A stretch of DNA of 64,000 nt from Buttiauxella noackiae ATCC 51607 (GTDB taxonomy: Bacteria; Pseudomonadota; Gammaproteobacteria; Enterobacterales; Enterobacteriaceae): positions 1 to 64,000 of the forward strand of contig NZ_LXEO01000063.1 of the NCBI RefSeq assembly GCF_001654865.1. Direction: 5' to 3'. The notes beneath the pieces are model-generated. The model saw only the letters and a list, made by a program, of their open reading frames with translations, did no database searches and was not told where the DNA came from. The translations under genes were made by a program, and so were the position numbers. Within the stretch, counting starts at the first letter, position 1. Each line of letters starts with the position of its first letter. Shown in pieces: positions 1 through 9,058 of the stretch.

Positions 1-784
1 GCATATGGATGTTCAGGGGGCGGCGCTTGCGACTGTCACTGCTGAATACGCGACATTTATCATCGGATTGCTGATGGTGAAAAAGGTGATGGGGTTACGG
101 GGTATCAGCTTTGAGATGCTCAAAAACTCGTGGCGTGGCAATGTTCGCCGCTTGCTGGCGCTCAATCGGGACATCATGTTGCGCTCGCTGCTGCTACAGG
201 TTTGTTTCGCCTCAGTGACTATATTCGGTGCGCGCCTGGGCAGCGAAATCGTAGCCGTCAATGCGGTGTTGATGACGCTTCTGACGTTTACCGCTTATGC
301 GCTTGATGGTTTTGCCTATGCCGTCGAAGCCCATTCCGGGCAAGCCTATGGTGCAAAAAATCGCGGTCAATTACTCGAGGTCTGGGGTGCGGCTTGTCGC
401 CAGGCGGGTTTGGTCGCGCTGATGTTTGCCCTTGTGTATGCCCTGTTTGGTGAGCAAATTGTTTCTCTTCTGACGTCCATTCCCCAATTACAGCTCCAGG
501 CCGATCGCTATCTCCACTGGCAGATTGTGTTACCCGTAGTCGGTGTCTGGTGCTACTTGCTGGATGGGATGTTTATTGGCGCGACAAGAGGCGCTGAGAT
601 GCGAAATAGCATGGCGGTTGCCGCTCTGGGTTTCGGGCTAACGCTCTTCACGGTTCCATATTTAGGCAATCACGGCTTGTGGCTATCCATCGCGGTGTTT
701 CTGGCACTACGAGGCTTGTCTTTGGGGTGGATTTGGCGTCGCCACTGGCGGCAAAATAGTTGGTTTACCAATGTACAAATTTAA
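1..784 (+). CDS. dinF: MATE family efflux transporter DinF, C-terminal part
   Basis: This is the C-terminal 260 or so residues of a multidrug and toxin extrusion (MATE) inner-membrane transporter; the reading frame is open at the left edge, so the start lies outside the window. About six hydrophobic segments remain, separated by short basic loops, and the protein ends in a basic tail. The family exports organic cations, with DinF linked to oxidative and bile-salt stress and to the SOS response. The assignment rests on sequence recall of E. coli DinF (about 440 residues) and on the neighbours yjbJ and zur, which follow dinF in E. coli. The SOS-controlled lexA promoter that normally drives it would be upstream and is not visible. 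Confidence 0.88.
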   Translation, partial: HMDVQGAALATVTAEYATFIIGLLMVKKVMGLRGISFEMLKNSWRGNVRRLLALNRDIMLRSLLLQVCFASVTIFGARLGSEIVAVNAVLMTLLTFTAYALDGFAYAVEAHSGQAYGAKNRGQLLEVWGAACRQAGLVALMFALVYALFGEQIVSLLTSIPQLQLQADRYLHWQIVLPVVGVWCYLLDGMFIGATRGAEMRNSMAVAALGFGLTLFTVPYLGNHGLWLSIAVFLALRGLSLGWIWRRHWRQNSWFTNVQI

Positions 785-941
785 GCCATGTGGTTAAAGA
801 TTCTTAGTTTTATCCATACTGCCATATCCTTGGCTACAATTATTATCACGTCCAGCAGATAGTGGGTGTTAGTCGAACGGCAACACAATGGACGTTGGTA
901 ATTATTTAGCAGTTCTTAACCGATACGATGAGGATATTAAT

Positions 942-1151
942 ATGAATAAAGACGAAATCGGCGGTAACTGGAAACAGTTCAAAGGCACAGTAAAAGAGAA
1001 ATGGGGCAAGCTGACTGATGATGATATGACTGTCATCGAAGGCAAACGCGATCAGCTAGTCGGTAAAATCCAGGAACGCTATGGATACCAGAAGGATCAG
1101 GCAGAGAAAGAAGTCGGTGAGTGGGAAACACATAACAAGTACCGCTGGTAA
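942..1151 (+). CDS. yjbJ: CsbD-like stress protein YjbJ
   Basis: A 69-residue, charged, soluble protein of the CsbD family, beginning MNKDEIGGNWKQFKG and ending in NKYRW, nearly the same as E. coli YjbJ. CsbD proteins are abundant in general stress (sigma-B in Bacillus, sigma-S in enterics), but their biochemical role is unknown. An in-frame ATG exists 54 bases upstream (888), but the start at 942 is preferred because a GAGGA ribosome site lies about 8 bases before it and because family members begin there. It stands alone between dinF and the convergent zur. Confidence 0.93.
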   Translation: MNKDEIGGNWKQFKGTVKEKWGKLTDDDMTVIEGKRDQLVGKIQERYGYQKDQAEKEVGEWETHNKYRW

Positions 1152-1243
1152 TCAGCAACTCTCAGATGTGTGAAATCTCATAGGCTACCCGCCCAGGTAC
1201 ATGGAGGTACCGTTCCTTTCCCTTCCTTTCAAATCAACGCTGT

Positions 1244-1759
1244 TTAGCGCGACTTTTTCTTCGATTGAATTGAGTGATCATGCCCGCAAGCATCAGGATG
1301 GCTACAAGCTTCTACTTCTGCACACGCGCTGCATAAACCATGTGCCTCAATAACATTATGATGCAAAGCAAATCCTAGTTGGGCAGCCAGTTGGTGCATG
1401 ATATCTTCCACACCTTCCGCACTACGTTCCTTCACCGCACCACATCGGTCACAAATAAACATTGCAGATGAGTGAATTGGCTGATCGATAAGATTGCACA
1501 ACACATAGCTGTTGGTGGACTCTACACGGTGTATAAAACCTTGTTCGAGCAGAAAATCGAGTGCACGATACACTGTCGGAGGTTTAGCTTGCGGTTCGCT
1601 GGCACGCAGTAAATCCAGCAAATCATAAGCACTGATAGCACCAGCTTGCTGAGTCAGCAAACGCAATACTTCAAGACGTTGTGGTGTCAGGCGCACATTA
1701 CGCAGCTCGCATAGTTTTTCAGCCTGCGCTAACACGTTTTGTGAAGTCGTGATGTCCAT
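1244..1759 (-). CDS. zur: Zinc uptake regulator Zur (Fur family)
   Basis: Zur is a dimeric Fur-family repressor that binds DNA when loaded with zinc and shuts off zinc import (znuABC, zinT) and zinc-free ribosomal protein paralogues. The 171-residue product has an N-terminal winged helix (about residues 1-85, with the family's RLTPQRLEVL and KPPTVYRALDFL stretches), followed by a dimerisation and metal domain. Structural zinc cysteines are visible as CDRCG and CSAC, and a His-rich end (HPDACGHDH) is present, as in E. coli Zur. It is convergent with yjbJ and divergent from the cupin gene. I see no clear Zur box in the 84-base divergent gap. Confidence 0.95.
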   Translation of the reverse strand: MDITTSQNVLAQAEKLCELRNVRLTPQRLEVLRLLTQQAGAISAYDLLDLLRASEPQAKPPTVYRALDFLLEQGFIHRVESTNSYVLCNLIDQPIHSSAMFICDRCGAVKERSAEGVEDIMHQLAAQLGFALHHNVIEAHGLCSACAEVEACSHPDACGHDHSIQSKKKSR

Positions 1760-1843
1760 CAGTATTCCCCCGTAGATTAGCCCTACACTTTATCACAACG
1801 CACAAAAAACGCCGAGTGGTGCGCTTAGCCACGACCTTTTGAG

Positions 1844-2368
1844 ATGACTATCCCGGAGTTTGTTTTAAATAAACCTGATTGCATTCGCCACTGGAAGGAA
1901 ATAGAAGGTGACGATGATTCGACTTATCCAGACAGTGCAGAACGGTTTTCTATTGGCGCGCCACTGGCCCGCAAGCTGGGTCTTAATCGTCTTGGAATTC
2001 ATCATGAGCGCCTGCTACCTGGTCGTCGCACATCTTATCCTCATGCCGAAAGCAGCGAAGAAGAGTTTGCTTATGTGCTCGAAGGACATCCACAGGTATG
2101 GATTAACGGGCACCTTTACCCACTTGAGCCTGGCGATAGCGTTGGTTTCCCGGCAGGAACAGGCATCTGCCATACCTTTATCAACAACACCGAGCATGAA
2201 GTCCGGCTGCTGATTGTGGGGGAGGCAAACAAAGCTGAGAACCGAATTTATTACCCACTAAACGCAAGCTATGCCGCACAGCGTCAGGATCGCTGGATTG
2301 ATCACCCCCCGCAATTTTTCGGTCCACATGACGGTCAGCCTTCACGAAAACCGAACGGTAAACTATAA
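1844..2368 (+). CDS. Cupin-domain protein
   Basis: A 174-residue soluble protein with a single cupin barrel. The first cupin motif is visible around residues 60-85 (RTSYPHAESSEEEFAYVLEG, which carries His and Glu metal-ligand candidates), followed by an LEPGDSVGFPAGTGICHTF segment that supplies the second motif with its His. It resembles proteins annotated only as 'cupin domain-containing' and is not one of the enzymes I can name; metal binding is likely, the substrate unknown. It starts 84 bases from zur, divergently, with a weak ribosome site (TTTTGAG). It is absent from the equivalent E. coli K-12 locus as I remember it. Confidence 0.7.
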   Translation: MTIPEFVLNKPDCIRHWKEIEGDDDSTYPDSAERFSIGAPLARKLGLNRLGIHHERLLPGRRTSYPHAESSEEEFAYVLEGHPQVWINGHLYPLEPGDSVGFPAGTGICHTFINNTEHEVRLLIVGEANKAENRIYYPLNASYAAQRQDRWIDHPPQFFGPHDGQPSRKPNGKL

Positions 2369-2539
2369 ATAAGTTTGCATGGAAATTTTGAACTCATAAT
2401 CCTGAAGGATAGAAACGGGATTCCGATGGGCGAAACAGCCCACTTTTCAGCCTTTTATTCACAGCAATAGTCCGCCTCTGTTCAGTCATAACTGGCAGGG
2501 GCAGTAATTACATCTGATTAACAGACGGACGTGTGGTGA

Positions 2540-3847
2540 ATGAAAAAATTGAAAACTTTGGCGGCGTTTAGCGCCGCATCTTTATTTATGGCAAATCACG
2601 CTTCTGCGGCGGGCACCTGGTCTGAAGCACGAAGTGATGCAATGGGTGGAACGGGTGTCGCTTCCGCGAGCTACGGAAGTGGGGTGCTTACGAACCCCGC
2701 ACTGCTGGCTAAGGCTAAGCAGGACGATACTGTGACGGTGATTCTGCCGTCTGTGAGTGCACAAATTACCGATAAAGATAATCTGCAGGATCAGATTGAT
2801 GACATTAGCGATAAGGTCAATCAATACAAAGATGTTATAGACGATCTTACCCTGCAGGATATCCTTTTTAACCCAAATGGTTCGCTCAATCAGCTTCAGG
2901 GGGCTGCGGGTGATTTGGCGGGTGAGCTTGAAGACCTGAAAGGCAAAACGGCGAATGCAAAAGCAGGTGCCAGCATCGCCGTAAGTATTCCAAACGATGT
3001 GCTGTCGGTGGCTTTTGTCACGAAGGCTTATGCGCGTGCGCACGTCAACTCTTCAATTGATCAGCAAGATATTGATTATCTCAATAGTATCGCAGACTCC
3101 AGGGCTGTGGCCCGGAGCGTTGCACTGGACGCAGCTGTTAATGGCTCCGATGTTATTACCAGCAATTTGAACTCTACCGCTTCTGGCCGTGCGGCAATCG
3201 TCTCTGATTACGGCGTGGCGATGGCGAAGCAATTTGATCTTGGCGGAGTGCCGGTTTCCGTAGGTGTTACGCCTAAGCTGCAAAAAACCTGGTTGTATAA
3301 CTACACCACTTCGATTTATTCCTACAACAGCGATGACTGGAACAATAGTCGCTACCGCAATGATGATACCGGTTTTAACGTGGATGCGGGCCTGGCGGCC
3401 GATCTCGGCGAAAATTGGACGGTCGGTCTGAGCGGCCAGAACCTGATTTCGCGTGACATTGATACCAAAGATATTCTGATCACCAATGGCAGAACCGGTG
3501 AGACAACGAACTACAAAGACACATACCAGATTCGTCCATTAGTGACGGCGGGTGTGGCCTGGCATAACGATCTCATCACCCTTAGCGCCGATGGCGATCT
3601 CACCGAAACCAAAGGTTTCAAAAGCGAAGAAAACTCGCAGTACGTAGGCGTGGGGGCGGAAATTACTCCGCTGTCCTGGCTTGCCGTGCGTGCGGGTTAT
3701 CGTGCCGACGTCAAATCAAACGACAGCAACGTCTTTACCGGCGGCGTTGGTTTTGCGCCATTTAATCGTGTTCATGTTGATTTAATGGGATTGTACGGCG
3801 AAGACCAGACGTGGGGTGCCGGAGCGCAGCTTAGCGTGACCTTCTGA
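2540..3847 (+). CDS. Outer-membrane protein of the TraF-like/FadL-like family
   Basis: A 435-residue exported protein. Residues 1-23 form a signal peptide (MKKL, hydrophobic core, cleavage near ASA). The mature N-terminus (WSEARSDAMGGTGVASA) resembles the plug region of FadL-like beta-barrels. A long amphipathic, coiled-coil-like stretch (about residues 70-140) follows, and the C-terminal half has alternating beta-strand character ending in a terminal Phe (LSVTF), the usual outer-membrane barrel signal. Databases usually label such proteins 'conjugal transfer protein TraF', but nothing here suggests conjugation. A hydrophobic-substrate channel is a family-level inference. It is monocistronic, with a hairpin just after its stop. 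Confidence 0.7.
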   Translation: MKKLKTLAAFSAASLFMANHASAAGTWSEARSDAMGGTGVASASYGSGVLTNPALLAKAKQDDTVTVILPSVSAQITDKDNLQDQIDDISDKVNQYKDVIDDLTLQDILFNPNGSLNQLQGAAGDLAGELEDLKGKTANAKAGASIAVSIPNDVLSVAFVTKAYARAHVNSSIDQQDIDYLNSIADSRAVARSVALDAAVNGSDVITSNLNSTASGRAAIVSDYGVAMAKQFDLGGVPVSVGVTPKLQKTWLYNYTTSIYSYNSDDWNNSRYRNDDTGFNVDAGLAADLGENWTVGLSGQNLISRDIDTKDILITNGRTGETTNYKDTYQIRPLVTAGVAWHNDLITLSADGDLTETKGFKSEENSQYVGVGAEITPLSWLAVRAGYRADVKSNDSNVFTGGVGFAPFNRVHVDLMGLYGEDQTWGAGAQLSVTF

Positions 3848-3858
3848 TAAATTTAGCC

Positions 3859-3882
3859 GTCGGGACGAGCGGGTGTCCCGAC
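3859..3882 (+). terminator. Hairpin after the TraF-like gene
   Basis: Perfect 8-base inverted repeat GTCGGGAC / GTCCCGAC with an 8-base loop, starting 12 bases after the stop codon at 3847. Only a poor U tract follows, so it may be a weak terminator or an mRNA-end stabilising hairpin. Confidence 0.5.
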
Positions 3883-3929
3883 GCTGCTTTATGCTATAGT
3901 AGCGACCCTTTTTTAACCGTAGCCCGTAA

Positions 3930-4940
3930 ATGCCAGCGCCTATGTCCTCACAAACTAACCAGACTCCTTTCCAGCCACATCGTTTCTCTATTGCACCGAT
4001 GCTTGACTGGACCGACCGCCACTGCCGTTATTTTTTGCGTCAGTTATCAAGTCAGACACTGCTGTACACCGAAATGGTGACAACCGGTGCGATTATTCAT
4101 GGCAAAGGAGACTATCTGGCGTACAGCGAAGACGAGCACCCTATCGCGCTGCAATTAGGTGGCAGCGATCCGGCTGCACTGGCTATTTGCGCGAAACTGG
4201 CGCAAGAGCGTGGATACGACGAAATTAATCTGAATGTCGGCTGTCCATCTGACCGCGTACAAAACGGCATGTTTGGCGCGTGTCTGATGGCTGATGCGCA
4301 GCGCGTTGCCGATTGTATTAAAGCGATGCGTGATGTGGTTTCTATTCCGGTTACCGTCAAAACCCGTATCGGCATTGATGACCAGGATAGCTACGAATTT
4401 CTTTGCGATTTTATTGGCACGGTAGCCGGGAAGGGTGAATGCGAGATGTTTATCATCCATGCCCGTAAAGCCTGGCTTTCCGGTTTAAGCCCGAAAGAAA
4501 ACCGTGAGATTCCGCCACTGGATTACCCACGTGTTTACCAACTCAAACGTGATTTCCCACATCTCACAATGGCAATTAACGGCGGTATTAAAACGCTGGA
4601 AGAGGCGAAAACGCATCTGGAACATATGGATGGCGTGATGGTTGGGCGCGAAGCCTACCAGAATCCAGGTTTACTGACGGCAGTTGATCGGGAGATTTTT
4701 GGCCTTGATACGCCGGAAGTTGACACCGTTGCGGCGGTGCGTGCCATGTATCCGTACATTGAGCGTGAACTGGCAAACGGTACTTATTTAGGCCATGTTA
4801 CTCGCCATATGTTAGGCCTGTTCCAGGGGATTCCTGGTGCGCGCCAGTGGCGTCGTTACCTGAGTGAAAATGCGCATAAAGCCGGCGCGGGGATTTCTGT
4901 CGTTGAACATGCTTTGTCATTAGTCGCGGATAAGCGCTAA
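3930..4940 (+). CDS. dusA: tRNA-dihydrouridine(20/20a) synthase DusA
   Basis: DusA is an FMN enzyme that uses NADPH to reduce uridines 20 and 20a in the D-loop of tRNAs. The 336-residue product has the TIM-barrel landmarks: [12 protein letters not shown] at the start of the barrel, the catalytic-cysteine loop [12 protein letters not shown] (about residue 105), the [17 protein letters not shown] segment typical of DusA, and the FMN-binding INGGI. Two in-frame starts are possible (3930 and 3942); neither has a strong ribosome site and the longer one is reported. In E. coli dusA is followed by pspG; here the gap to the convergent qorA is only 214 bases and holds no such gene. Confidence 0.95.
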   Translation: MPAPMSSQTNQTPFQPHRFSIAPMLDWTDRHCRYFLRQLSSQTLLYTEMVTTGAIIHGKGDYLAYSEDEHPIALQLGGSDPAALAICAKLAQERGYDEINLNVGCPSDRVQNGMFGACLMADAQRVADCIKAMRDVVSIPVTVKTRIGIDDQDSYEFLCDFIGTVAGKGECEMFIIHARKAWLSGLSPKENREIPPLDYPRVYQLKRDFPHLTMAINGGIKTLEEAKTHLEHMDGVMVGREAYQNPGLLTAVDREIFGLDTPEVDTVAAVRAMYPYIERELANGTYLGHVTRHMLGLFQGIPGARQWRRYLSENAHKAGAGISVVEHALSLVADKR

Positions 4941-5118
4941 TTTTTGCCCGCAATAACCGTGTAAATTGCTAAGGTATTGCGGAGTTGATCACAACCTCGT
5001 ATCTTTTCGGCTAAGTTTGCGGGTTACGGCATATCAATTATTTACCAAATCTGACAATATTACTGGGTTACGAAAAAACGAATTCATCGCGCTGTACCCT
5101 ACATACAGAGCGAACAAA

Positions 5119-5157
5119 AAAAGAATGGGCTTCCCTCGGGAGGCCCAAATTCTTTTA
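5119..5157. terminator. Bidirectional terminator between dusA and qorA
   Basis: A GC hairpin (GGGCTTCC / GGGAGGCCC, stem at 5127-5146) is flanked by an A-run on the left and a T-run on the right (TTCTTTT), so it can end transcription from both directions. It overlaps the last bases of qorA. Confidence 0.75.
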
Positions 5158-6138
5158 TGGAATCAGTAAACTAGAGCCTTGCGTACTGCGGCTCTCCAGT
5201 GTTGTATGAGCCAGAGCAGCATCGCTCAAGGCAAACTTCTGGTTTTCAGCCACATCCACTTTTATCACGCCGCTGGCAATCAACGAGAACAGCTCGTTGC
5301 AGGCTTCCTCAAGCTCTTCACGCGTGGTCACGTAACCATTGAGTGACGGACGAGTAACATACAGTGAGCCTTTCTGGTTGAGAATCCCAAGGTTCACACC
5401 TGTTACCGGGCCGGAGGAGTTGCCAAAACTCACCATTAACCCCTGGCGCTGAAGACAATCCAGCGATGACTCCCAGGTATCTTTCCCAACCGAGTCATAC
5501 ACCACCGCCACTTTTTTGCCGCCAGTAATCTCTTTTACACGCTCGACGAGGTTCTCTTCGCGGTAATTAATGGTCTGCCAGGCCCCTGCTTTTTTGGCGC
5601 TATCTGCCTTTTGTGCCGATCCCACCGTACCAATCAGTTTTGCGCCCAGCGCTTTGGCCCACTGGCAGGCAATTAGCCCAACGCCACCGGCGGCTGCATG
5701 GAACAGAAACACTTCATTAGGTTTGATATCGTAGGTTTTACGCAGCAAATAATAGACCGTCAGCCCTTTAAGGAAGGAAGCAGCAGCTTGTTCGAAAGAG
5801 ATAGCATCCGGGAGTTTTGCAACTTTATCTGCCGGTACGTTATGCACACTGCTGTAAGCGCCGAGTCCGGACTGTGCGTAGACCACACGATCGCCAACTT
5901 TAATATGTGTTACCGCGCTACCAATTTTACTGACTACGCCCGCAGCTTCAGTGCCGAGGCCGCTTGGCAGCATCGGAGGTGGGTATAAACCGCTGCGAAT
6001 ATAGGTGTCGATGTAGTTGATACCAATCGCTTTGTTCTCAACTTGTACTTCATGTTCTGCAGGTGTGGCAGGGCTAAATTCGACAACTTTTAAGACTTCA
6101 GGGCCGCCATGTTGACTAAATTCAATGCGTGTTGCCAT
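5155..6138 (-). CDS. qorA: NADPH:quinone oxidoreductase QorA
   Basis: A 327-residue zinc-free medium-chain dehydrogenase/reductase that reduces quinones with NADPH. The N-terminal GroES-like domain (about 1-125) includes GINYIDTYIRSGLYP, and the Rossmann domain carries the nucleotide loop AAAGGVG near residue 150, both typical of the quinone reductase branch. Length and sequence match E. coli QorA (327). It is divergent from dnaB with a 78-base gap, and convergent with dusA. An AGGAG-type ribosome site (GAAGGAG) lies just upstream of the ATG. Confidence 0.95.
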   Translation of the reverse strand: MATRIEFSQHGGPEVLKVVEFSPATPAEHEVQVENKAIGINYIDTYIRSGLYPPPMLPSGLGTEAAGVVSKIGSAVTHIKVGDRVVYAQSGLGAYSSVHNVPADKVAKLPDAISFEQAAASFLKGLTVYYLLRKTYDIKPNEVFLFHAAAGGVGLIACQWAKALGAKLIGTVGSAQKADSAKKAGAWQTINYREENLVERVKEITGGKKVAVVYDSVGKDTWESSLDCLQRQGLMVSFGNSSGPVTGVNLGILNQKGSLYVTRPSLNGYVTTREELEEACNELFSLIASGVIKVDVAENQKFALSDAALAHTTLESRSTQGSSLLIP

Positions 6139-6216
6139 GAGAACTCCTTCTGTTTCCTCGGAGGGAGATAGAGTAAACTCTCGTCTCTCTTATCTGATTT
6201 TGGTAACTCCCTCACT

Positions 6217-7623
6217 ATGGCAGGAAATAAACCCTTCAACAAACCGAACGAACACCGCGATCGTCAGATGGAAGGGCTGAAAATGCCGCCACATTCTCTG
6301 GAAGCGGAGCAGTCGGTGTTGGGCGGTTTAATGCTGGACAACGAACGCTGGGATAACGTTTCCGAGCGCGTCGTGGCTAACGATTTTTTCAGCCGTCCAC
6401 ACCGCATGATCTTCACCGAAATGCAGCGTTTGCTCGAAATGAGCAAACCAATCGATCTGATCACGCTTTCTGAATCTCTGGAACTTCAGGGCAACCTGGA
6501 AAGTGTCGGTGGTTTCGCCTATCTGGCCGAATTATCAAAAAATACGCCAAGTGCGGCGAACATCAGCGCTTACGCTGATATCGTGCGCGAACGTGCCGTA
6601 GTACGTGAAATGATTTCCGTCGCGAATGAAATCGCGGATGCCGGCTACGACCCTCAAGGGCGAACCAGTGAAGATTTGCTCGATCTCGCCGAGTCCCGTG
6701 TGTTCCAGATTGCTGAGAGCCGCGCGAATAAAGACGAAGGTCCGAAAAGTATCGACCAAATCCTTGAAGCGACCGTCTCGCGTATCGAAACGCTCTACCA
6801 GACTCCACACGATGGCGTAACCGGCGTTGATACCGGCTACCAGGATTTGAACAAGAAAACGGCTGGCCTGCAAAAATCGGATCTGATCATCGTGGCGGCG
6901 CGTCCGTCGATGGGCAAAACCACCTTTGCGATGAACTTGTGCGAAAACGCCGCGATGTTGCAGGAAAAACCGGTTCTCATTTTCAGCCTCGAGATGCCCG
7001 GCGAGCAGATCATGATGCGTATGCTGGCGTCACTGTCGCGTGTTGACCAAACCAAAATCCGTACCGGCCAGCTTGATGATGAAGACTGGGCGCGAATTTC
7101 CAGCACCATGGGCATCTTGCTTGAAAAACGCAATATGTACATTGATGACTCGTCTGGCCTGACGCCAACGGAAGTGCGTTCGCGCGCGCGCCGTATCTAC
7201 CGCGAACATGGCGGCCTGAGCCTGATCATGATCGACTACCTGCAATTGATGCGTGTACCGTCGCTTTCCGACAACCGTACACTTGAGATTGCCGAGATTT
7301 CGCGCTCGCTAAAAGCGCTGGCAAAAGAGTTGCAGGTGCCAGTCGTTGCGCTCTCGCAGCTTAACCGTTCCCTGGAACAACGTGCGGATAAGCGCCCGGT
7401 AAACTCCGACTTACGTGAATCAGGCTCCATCGAGCAGGATGCAGACTTGATTATGTTCATCTACCGTGACGAAGTTTATAACGACAACAGTGACGAGAAA
7501 GGCATCGCGCAAATCATTCTCGGTAAGCAGCGTAACGGCCCAATCGGCACCGTGCGCCTGACGTTTAATGGCCAGTTCTCGCGTTTCGATAACTATGCTG
7601 GTCCTCAATATGATGAGGACTAA
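6217..7623 (+). CDS. dnaB: Replicative DNA helicase DnaB
   Basis: DnaB is the hexameric 5'-3' helicase at the replication fork, loaded by DnaC at oriC. The 468-residue protein has the N-terminal primase-binding domain (about 20-130), a linker helix, and the RecA-like C-terminal domain with Walker A ARPSMGKTT (near 232), Walker B LIMIDYLQLM (near 340) and the arginine-finger region. No intein or insertion interrupts it. There is hardly any Shine-Dalgarno match before the ATG. It is followed by an ERIC element and alr, as in E. coli apart from the repeat. Confidence 0.97.
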   Translation: MAGNKPFNKPNEHRDRQMEGLKMPPHSLEAEQSVLGGLMLDNERWDNVSERVVANDFFSRPHRMIFTEMQRLLEMSKPIDLITLSESLELQGNLESVGGFAYLAELSKNTPSAANISAYADIVRERAVVREMISVANEIADAGYDPQGRTSEDLLDLAESRVFQIAESRANKDEGPKSIDQILEATVSRIETLYQTPHDGVTGVDTGYQDLNKKTAGLQKSDLIIVAARPSMGKTTFAMNLCENAAMLQEKPVLIFSLEMPGEQIMMRMLASLSRVDQTKIRTGQLDDEDWARISSTMGILLEKRNMYIDDSSGLTPTEVRSRARRIYREHGGLSLIMIDYLQLMRVPSLSDNRTLEIAEISRSLKALAKELQVPVVALSQLNRSLEQRADKRPVNSDLRESGSIEQDADLIMFIYRDEVYNDNSDEKGIAQIILGKQRNGPIGTVRLTFNGQFSRFDNYAGPQYDED

Positions 7624-7624
7624 A

Positions 7625-7745
7625 TCCTCGTCATCCTTCAAGCCACACCTGCGTTGGCTGCACTCACTCACCCGAATCACTTACTTTAGTAAGCTCATCG
7701 GGATGAGCTCCCTGGCCGCCTTGTTGTGACTCGAATGATTTAGAG
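7625..7745. repeat. ERIC element, copy 1
   Basis: A 120-base imperfect palindrome between dnaB and alr containing the ERIC core (TCACTTACTTTAGTAAGCTC, then a diverged TCGGGAT where other copies have CTGGGGAT) and the ends TTCAAGCC and TGACTCGAATGATTTAGAG. Three further copies occur in this window. Confidence 0.85.
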
Positions 7746-7786
7746 GATTGATGAGAATAAATAACTATTTTTAGCAAGGAACAAAC

Positions 7787-8866
7787 ATGCAAGCGGCAAC
7801 CGTAAAAATTAACCGCCGCGCTCTGCGACACAATCTGCAACGCCTGCGCGAACTGGCCCCTGCCAGCCGTATGGTGGCGGTTGTGAAAGCAAACGCATAT
7901 GGGCATGGTCTGCTCGAGACGGCCCAGACACTGACTGATGCCGATGCTTTCGGCGTTGCCCGTCTTGAGGAAGGTGTTCGCTTACGTGCCGGGGGCATCA
8001 CTCAGCCCATTCTGCTGCTGGAAGGTTTCTTTAATGCAAGCGACCTTACGACCATTGCCGAGCAGAATTTCCAGACCGCCGTCCACTGCATCGAACAGCT
8101 TGAAGCACTGGAGCAGGCCGAGTTAAGCCATCCGATTACCGTGTGGATGAAACTGGACACTGGCATGCATCGCCTGGGTATCTTGCCTGAAGAAGCCGAA
8201 GCGTTTTATCAGCGTCTTTCGCGCTGTAAAAATGTCAGCCAGCCGGTGAATATCGTCAGCCATTTTGCTCGCGCTGATGAGCCGGAGTCTGACGCCACGC
8301 TGCGCCAGCTCGATATTTTCAACTCGTTTACCGCGGGCAAGCCTGGCCAGCGTTCTATTGGCGCATCTGGTGGCATCTTGCTATGGCCGGATTCGCATAT
8401 GGATTGGGTTCGTCCGGGCATTATCTTGTACGGCGTTTCTCCGTTGGAGCAACAATCGTGCGGCACAGATTTTGGTTGCCAGCCGGTGATGTCACTGACT
8501 TCCAGCCTGATCGCGGTGCGTGCGCACAAAGCCGGTGAAGCGGTCGGTTATGGCGGTACATGGATTGCCGAACGTGATACTCGTCTGGGTGTGGTGGCTA
8601 TTGGTTATGGTGACGGCTATCCACGTGCGGCGCCTTCTGGCACCCCTGTGCTGGTGAATGGCCGTGAAGTGCCCATTGTCGGGCGCGTTGCCATGGACAT
8701 GATTTGTGTCGATCTTGGCCCACAGTCAGCAGACAAAGTGGGTGATAGCGTGGTGATGTGGGGCGATAGTCTGCCGGTTGAACGTATTGCTGAAATCACA
8801 AAAGTGAGTGCTTACGAACTTATCACGCGCCTGACGTCAAGGGTTGCGATGGAATACCAGGACTAA
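7787..8866 (+). CDS. alr: Alanine racemase, biosynthetic (Alr)
   Basis: A PLP enzyme that interconverts L- and D-alanine for peptidoglycan. The 359-residue protein shows the PLP lysine motif [11 protein letters not shown] (Lys34) at the start of the TIM barrel and the second catalytic base in GYGGTW (near Tyr255), followed by the beta domain with GYGDGYPR and VGRVAMDM. Length matches Alr of E. coli (359), not the catabolic DadX. A GCAAGGAAC ribosome site precedes the ATG. It lies between dnaB and tyrB as in E. coli. Confidence 0.96.
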   Translation: MQAATVKINRRALRHNLQRLRELAPASRMVAVVKANAYGHGLLETAQTLTDADAFGVARLEEGVRLRAGGITQPILLLEGFFNASDLTTIAEQNFQTAVHCIEQLEALEQAELSHPITVWMKLDTGMHRLGILPEEAEAFYQRLSRCKNVSQPVNIVSHFARADEPESDATLRQLDIFNSFTAGKPGQRSIGASGGILLWPDSHMDWVRPGIILYGVSPLEQQSCGTDFGCQPVMSLTSSLIAVRAHKAGEAVGYGGTWIAERDTRLGVVAIGYGDGYPRAAPSGTPVLVNGREVPIVGRVAMDMICVDLGPQSADKVGDSVVMWGDSLPVERIAEITKVSAYELITRLTSRVAMEYQD

Positions 8867-8873
8867 ACGCTTC

Positions 8874-8950
8874 GGTGGATGGCGCTATCGCTTATCCACC
8901 CTACAAACTCCGTTTTTGTAGGTCGGGTAAGGCGCAAGCCGCCACCTGAC
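8874..8950. repeat. REP/BIME-like palindrome pair 1 (alr-tyrB)
   Basis: Two inverted REP-type palindromes: GGTGGATGGCGCTATCGCTT...CCACCCTAC and GTAGGTCGGGTAAGGCGCAA. They form a BIME-like unit; related units recur eight more times in the window. Confidence 0.8.
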
Positions 8951-9058
8951 GTTCGGCATCCGACAAAATATCGGCAGACTCACCAAACCGCTCGATCTCG
9001 CCCCAACTTCCGGTTTACATTGGTTGTTCGCAACACTGTAAACCAGGAGAACCTCACC

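Noticed and set aside
786-860. A 24-codon ORF after dinF (MWLKILSFIHTAISL...) that could encode a small membrane peptide
   Set aside because: No ribosome site (it starts right after the dinF stop) and no recognisable family; it cannot be told apart from chance.
4966-5169. Small ORF in the dusA-qorA gap as a pspG candidate
   Set aside because: Its product is not hydrophobic like PspG, it runs through the bidirectional terminator and it overlaps the end of qorA.
8879-9058. N-terminal extension of tyrB to an upstream ATG
   Set aside because: The extra frame translates a REP palindrome; the GTG at 9059 has an AGGAGA site and gives the family length.
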